Positions 47,981 through 50,737 of a DNA stretch of 50,737 nt are shown here, in pieces (position 1 is the stretch's first letter; the number at the start of each line of letters is the position of its first letter). This stretch comes from an uncultured Butyrivibrio sp. (GTDB lineage: Bacteria > Bacillota > Clostridia > Lachnospirales > Lachnospiraceae). The stretch covers positions 1 to 50,737 of the forward strand of contig CAMVLM010000006.1 in the NCBI GenBank assembly GCA_947168335.1. Reading direction: 5' to 3'. Below the pieces are notes generated by a model. That model was not told the origin of the DNA. It did not search any database and saw only the letters and a list, made by a program, of their open reading frames with translations. A program made the translations under genes and the position numbers.

Positions 47981-48844
47981 TCAGATATCCAGGTCATCTG
48001 CGTCAAAAACAGGGCCGTCTGTACAGATACGCGCATTTTTTACATGTGAGTGCTCATCCACTTCTTTCGTCTTGCAGATGCATCCAAGGCAGGCACCAAC
48101 ACCACATGCCATGCGCTCTTCAAGACTGAGATATGCCTTAGCGCCTGTTTCTTTTGCATAAGCAGCAACGCCCCTGAGCATAGGCATGGGTCCGCATGCA
48201 TAGATAACATCAGCTTCAATGCCCTCAGCTTTGCAGGCGTCAATTACATTTCCCTTGGTTCCTACGCTGCCATCCTCGGTTGCAATATGAAGCGTGCCAT
48301 ATTTTTTGAACTCATCAGCAAGGAAATTCTCAGAATCTCTGTAGCCCATGACCATGTGGATAGATGCAGGCTTGATTTGTGCCACTGACACGTTCGCATC
48401 ATTCTCTGTTTTTCCAGCCTGTGCTGATTCATCCATTACATTGTCTGCAGCTCCGGCAAGTGCTCTTGACAGTCCAAGAAGCGGTGGTACGCCTATTCCT
48501 CCACCGATGATAAGAACTCTTTTTCCATCTGCCTTGTCAATTGGGAAGCCGTTTCCAAGAACTCCCAGAATGTCCACGCAGTCCCCTGCCTGATACAGAG
48601 AAAATTCTGCGGTTCCGCTGCCGGCTATTCTGTATACGATTCGCAGAGTCTGATTTTTTCTGTCATAATCGCAAATGCTGATTGGTCTTGGCAGAAGTGT
48701 TGATTTATTCTTTGGGAAAATTCCCACAAACTGTCCTGGGTTTGCATTCTCTGCAATGCCGGCTTTCAGCCTTAAATCCATTACACCTTCAGCCAGTAAG
48801 CTCTGACTTAAAACCTCAGCTCTGATTTTCTTCTTTTTTGCCAT
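47981..48844 (-). CDS. pyrK: Dihydroorotate dehydrogenase electron-transfer subunit PyrK
   Basis: PyrK holds FAD and a [2Fe-2S] cluster and couples PyrDB to NAD+. The FAD site LLPRPISICDYDR, the NAD-binding loop RVLIIGGGIGVPPLLGLSRA, and the cluster cysteines in CGVGACLGCICKTK with a final Cys in NARICTDGPVF are all present. At 287 aa it is longer than the usual ~255-265. The extra residues are a polar insert after LSRALAGAADNV (~30 residues, ESAQAGKTENDANVS). RBS AAGGAGA precedes the ATG; 56 bases after pyrC. Confidence 0.96.
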   Translation of the reverse strand: MAKKKKIRAEVLSQSLLAEGVMDLRLKAGIAENANPGQFVGIFPKNKSTLLPRPISICDYDRKNQTLRIVYRIAGSGTAEFSLYQAGDCVDILGVLGNGFPIDKADGKRVLIIGGGIGVPPLLGLSRALAGAADNVMDESAQAGKTENDANVSVAQIKPASIHMVMGYRDSENFLADEFKKYGTLHIATEDGSVGTKGNVIDACKAEGIEADVIYACGPMPMLRGVAAYAKETGAKAYLSLEERMACGVGACLGCICKTKEVDEHSHVKNARICTDGPVFDADDLDI

Positions 48845-48900
48845 AATATCTCCTTACGATTTGCTGTATGTTCTCGTACTATCTATTTTTATCTTAATCA

Positions 48901-50214
48901 TCAGCCCTTATACACTATTTGGCCATTACATATTGTGTACATTATTTTTCCGGGAAGTTCCTCGCCCTTGAAGGGTGTATTGTCTGCTTTGGACTTGAAG
49001 GTGTCGTATTTTTTTGTTTCATTTTCCTTGAAGATCACAAGATCAGCGGGTCCGCCTTCTGCAATTCTTCCTGCGGGGAGATTGTATATTCTTGCCGGCT
49101 GAATTGTCATCCTGCTAAGGAGAGTCATCATATCCATGTGTCCTGCATGCACCAACTCTCTGATTCCAAGTCCAAGCGATGTCTCAAGGCCTATTATGCC
49201 GCTGGGAGCATTCTTGAATTCTCGTTCCTTTTCTTCTTTTGTATGAGGTGCGTGATCTGTGGCGATGGTCTCGATTGTGCCATCCGCAAGGCCTGCTATT
49301 ATTGCAAGTCTGTCCTCTTCTTTTCTAAGTGGAGGATTCATCTTCGCCATTGTACCATGCTTTTCCACAGCTTTGTCTGTCAAAGTGAAATGGTGAGGCG
49401 TTGCCTCCGCATGAATGTTGGGATTTGTTTTTCTTGCATCCCTTATCATATCCACCGCTTCTTTTGTGCTGATGTGCTGTATTGTAATGCTGGCACCGGT
49501 TTTGTTTGCAATATCTATATCTCTTTTTACCATTGCTATCTCAGCATCTCTGGGTGAGCCCGTGAGGCCAAGCTTCTCTGCTGCCTCTCCGGCATTTACC
49601 CCGTTTTCAGTGATGAACTTCGGATCCTCTTCATGAAGGCTTATCACCTTGCCAAGTCTCTTTGCTTCAAGGCATGCCTTCTCCATGATTTCCTCGCTCA
49701 TTACCGGCTTCCCGTCATCTGTGAAAAGAACCGCGCCATTTTTAACAAGCATTTCCATGTCCGTCAGCTCTTTTCCTTCCATTCCTTTTGTGACATTTCC
49801 GCAGGCATAGACATCAATTCCGGTTTCCAGCCCTTTTTCCAGAACATATTTAAGTGTCTCCGGGTTGTCCATGTGAGGCTCAGTGTTGCCCATCATGACT
49901 ACAGTTGTGAAGCCGCCTGCCTTTGCAGCCTCAGCTCCGGTGATTATGTCCTCTTTCTCCGTAAATCCGGGATCCCTGAAATGCACATGCGCATCCACAA
50001 GCCCCGGTGCCACTATGCATCCCGAAGCATCTATTTCAACAAGTCCGTCATTCGGGTCATCCGAAAGATTCATCGACCAGCTCTCTCTGGCCATATCATC
50101 CAGACTTCCGCAAAATCCGGCCTTTACAATTACTCCCTCATCTACAAGTAAATCCATGAACCCGTCAGTTCCCGTCGCCGGATCCATGATTCTTCCGTTT
50201 TTGATCAGAAGCAT
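48901..50214 (-). CDS. pyrC: Dihydroorotase (class I)
   Basis: PyrC closes carbamoyl-aspartate to dihydroorotate. It is an amidohydrolase: metal-binding DAHVHFRDPGFTEKEDI, the TTVVMMGNTEPHMDNPE loop, ISLHEEDP, QHISTKEAVDMIRD and the catalytic ATDHAPHTKEEK. 437 aa is the class I length. RBS GAGGAGAG lies ahead of the ATG. It leads the visible pyr genes; upstream DNA contains tandem repeats, and no PyrR-type attenuator was recognised. Confidence 0.97.
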   Translation of the reverse strand: MLLIKNGRIMDPATGTDGFMDLLVDEGVIVKAGFCGSLDDMARESWSMNLSDDPNDGLVEIDASGCIVAPGLVDAHVHFRDPGFTEKEDIITGAEAAKAGGFTTVVMMGNTEPHMDNPETLKYVLEKGLETGIDVYACGNVTKGMEGKELTDMEMLVKNGAVLFTDDGKPVMSEEIMEKACLEAKRLGKVISLHEEDPKFITENGVNAGEAAEKLGLTGSPRDAEIAMVKRDIDIANKTGASITIQHISTKEAVDMIRDARKTNPNIHAEATPHHFTLTDKAVEKHGTMAKMNPPLRKEEDRLAIIAGLADGTIETIATDHAPHTKEEKEREFKNAPSGIIGLETSLGLGIRELVHAGHMDMMTLLSRMTIQPARIYNLPAGRIAEGGPADLVIFKENETKKYDTFKSKADNTPFKGEELPGKIMYTICNGQIVYKG

Positions 50215-50260
50215 AAATTCTCTCCTCGTCTTTTGTGTAACGCTTACTAATTTGCGACTG

Positions 50261-50446
50261 CGTCGTTAAGGCGCTGCGCTATCTTGTGTATTGCTTACAT
50301 ATTATGTGATTGCATTGCACCGGCGCGCCGCTATCTCGCGTATAACTTGATTTTTGCACCTGCATTGCACTGGCGCGTCGCTACTTCGCGTATAACTTGA
50401 TTTTTGCACCTGCATTGCACTGGCGCGTCGCTATCTTCCATATTAT
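50261..50446. repeat. 50 bp tandem repeats with a GGCGCGCC-type core
   Basis: TGCATTGCAC occurs at exactly 50311, 50361 and 50411 (period 50), each followed by (C/T)GGCGCG(C/T)CGCTA. A fourth, degenerate unit with GGCGCTGCGCTATCTTG precedes them, and the last unit is cut off after CGCTATCTTC. Confidence 0.88.
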
Positions 50447-50499
50447 ACATTCTTGAATCGCTCTTGAATACCGAATTCATGTAATCGCCTGGGCTATTT

Positions 50500-50626
50500 G
50501 AAAAAAATGTAATAGTTTTACGGCCTGGAATGCTTGTTATTTCACTCTCTCTCCAAACAAGATTTCATATCAGAAATTTTGTAATACTTTTTGCTGATTT
50601 TTCTATTACATTTTTCCGCACACAGG
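50500..50626 (-). repeat. Divergent, inverted copy (C) of the structured 150 bp repeat
   Basis: Read on the minus strand it has the same order as copies A and B: ATGTAATA; a hairpin ATCAG/CTGAT around GTATTACA; CTTGTTT/AACAAG arms; AAAACTATTACATTTTTT at the end. Sequence identity is low, but order and boxes are kept. Confidence 0.6.
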
Positions 50627-50688
50627 ATATTTTTTGAAATAGCAGGTTAAATAGGGCTGTTATAGGTGCGAATACTATTACATTGGTC

Positions 50689-50737
50689 AATTGTAAAAAC
50701 TAATTCCACTTTGTAAAACTAACTTCCACCTTGTAGA
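50689..50737. repeat. 20 bp tandem array running off the window
   Basis: Two-plus units of TTGTAAAA(A)CTAA(T/C)TTCCAC(T/C) end at the edge with TTGTAGA, the start of a third. A further TATTACAT box lies just before it. Confidence 0.55.

Larger units (their letters stand above)
50215..50737. other. Gene-free region upstream of pyrC, rich in repeats
   Basis: 523 bases to the window edge with no credible coding sequence. It contains 50 bp GC-rich tandem repeats, an inverted divergent copy of the 150 bp repeat, and a short 20 bp tandem array. The pyrC promoter must be here but is not clear. Confidence 0.6.

Noticed and set aside
48919..49557. Plus-strand 212-residue frame opposite pyrC
   Set aside because: It is antisense to a well-supported gene, with no ribosome site or recognisable domain.
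50215..50500. PyrR-type attenuator ahead of pyrC
   Set aside because: No PyrR-binding hairpin and antiterminator/terminator set was recognisable; the region is made of 50 bp tandem repeats.
50261..50737. CRISPR array
   Set aside because: Repeats are contiguous with no unique spacers, and no cas genes are present.

Overview
The window looks like a low-GC Firmicute of the family Lachnospiraceae, most likely Butyrivibrio or a close relative. I judge this from gene content and style: an hrcA-grpE-dnaK operon under a CIRCE operator, a lysine/alanine-rich protein with a DUF6465-type tail, high-molecular-weight rubredoxin, PyrDB/PyrK, A/T-rich intergenic DNA and strong AGGAGG-type ribosome sites. 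The genus is an inference. Almost everything reads on the minus strand; only 37.1-40.3 kb reads on the plus strand.

Region 1 (1-8.4 kb) is housekeeping: the dnaK start, grpE, hrcA (promoter and CIRCE), the lysine-rich protein, a class I/II aminotransferase, undecaprenyl-diphosphatase UppP, a membrane-anchored transglutaminase-like protein and glmS. UppP and GlmS feed envelope polymers.

Region 2 (8.4-36.9 kb) is a large exopolysaccharide/capsule locus read right to left. It holds a membrane-anchored DUF1972 glycosyltransferase, an NAD-dependent epimerase, two GT4 and four GT2 enzymes, a hexapeptide acyltransferase, a Wzy-like polymerase, a GT-C-like membrane protein, a pyruvyltransferase, a Wzx flippase, an FrhB-like protein with a separate small ferredoxin, an MBOAT/SGNH O-acylation pair, an acyltransferase-3 and a solitary HipA-like kinase. 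These are followed by separately promoted wzz (with a degenerate kinase domain), gmd and manC. A second Wzy-like protein sits upstream. No initiating sugar-phosphate transferase is visible, so the first step must be encoded elsewhere or done by an unusual protein. The polymer is probably built on undecaprenyl phosphate, contains a GDP-mannose-derived 6-deoxy sugar, and is heavily acylated and pyruvylated.

Region 3 (36.9-41 kb) has an 18-codon signal-peptide-like micro-ORF, a flavin reductase-rubredoxin, an HD-GYP remnant, an unrecognised helical protein, ispE (TTG start), a DUF1934 gene, and a small RHH/XRE regulator pair.

Region 4 (41-46.9 kb) has a 954-residue secreted surface protein with a strong promoter and long leader, then a repeat-rich accessory stretch: a toxin-antitoxin pair with a truncated toxin, bracketed by two copies of a ~150 bp multi-hairpin repeat; two XRE regulators; and a 680 bp gene-free segment holding a compact hairpin candidate and a MITE-like 158 bp inverted-repeat element.

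Region 5 (46.9-50.7 kb) is pyrC-pyrK-pyrD, with tandem duplications after pyrD and 50 bp GC-rich tandem repeats upstream of pyrC. A third, divergent inverted copy of the 150 bp repeat and a 20 bp tandem array run into the window edge.
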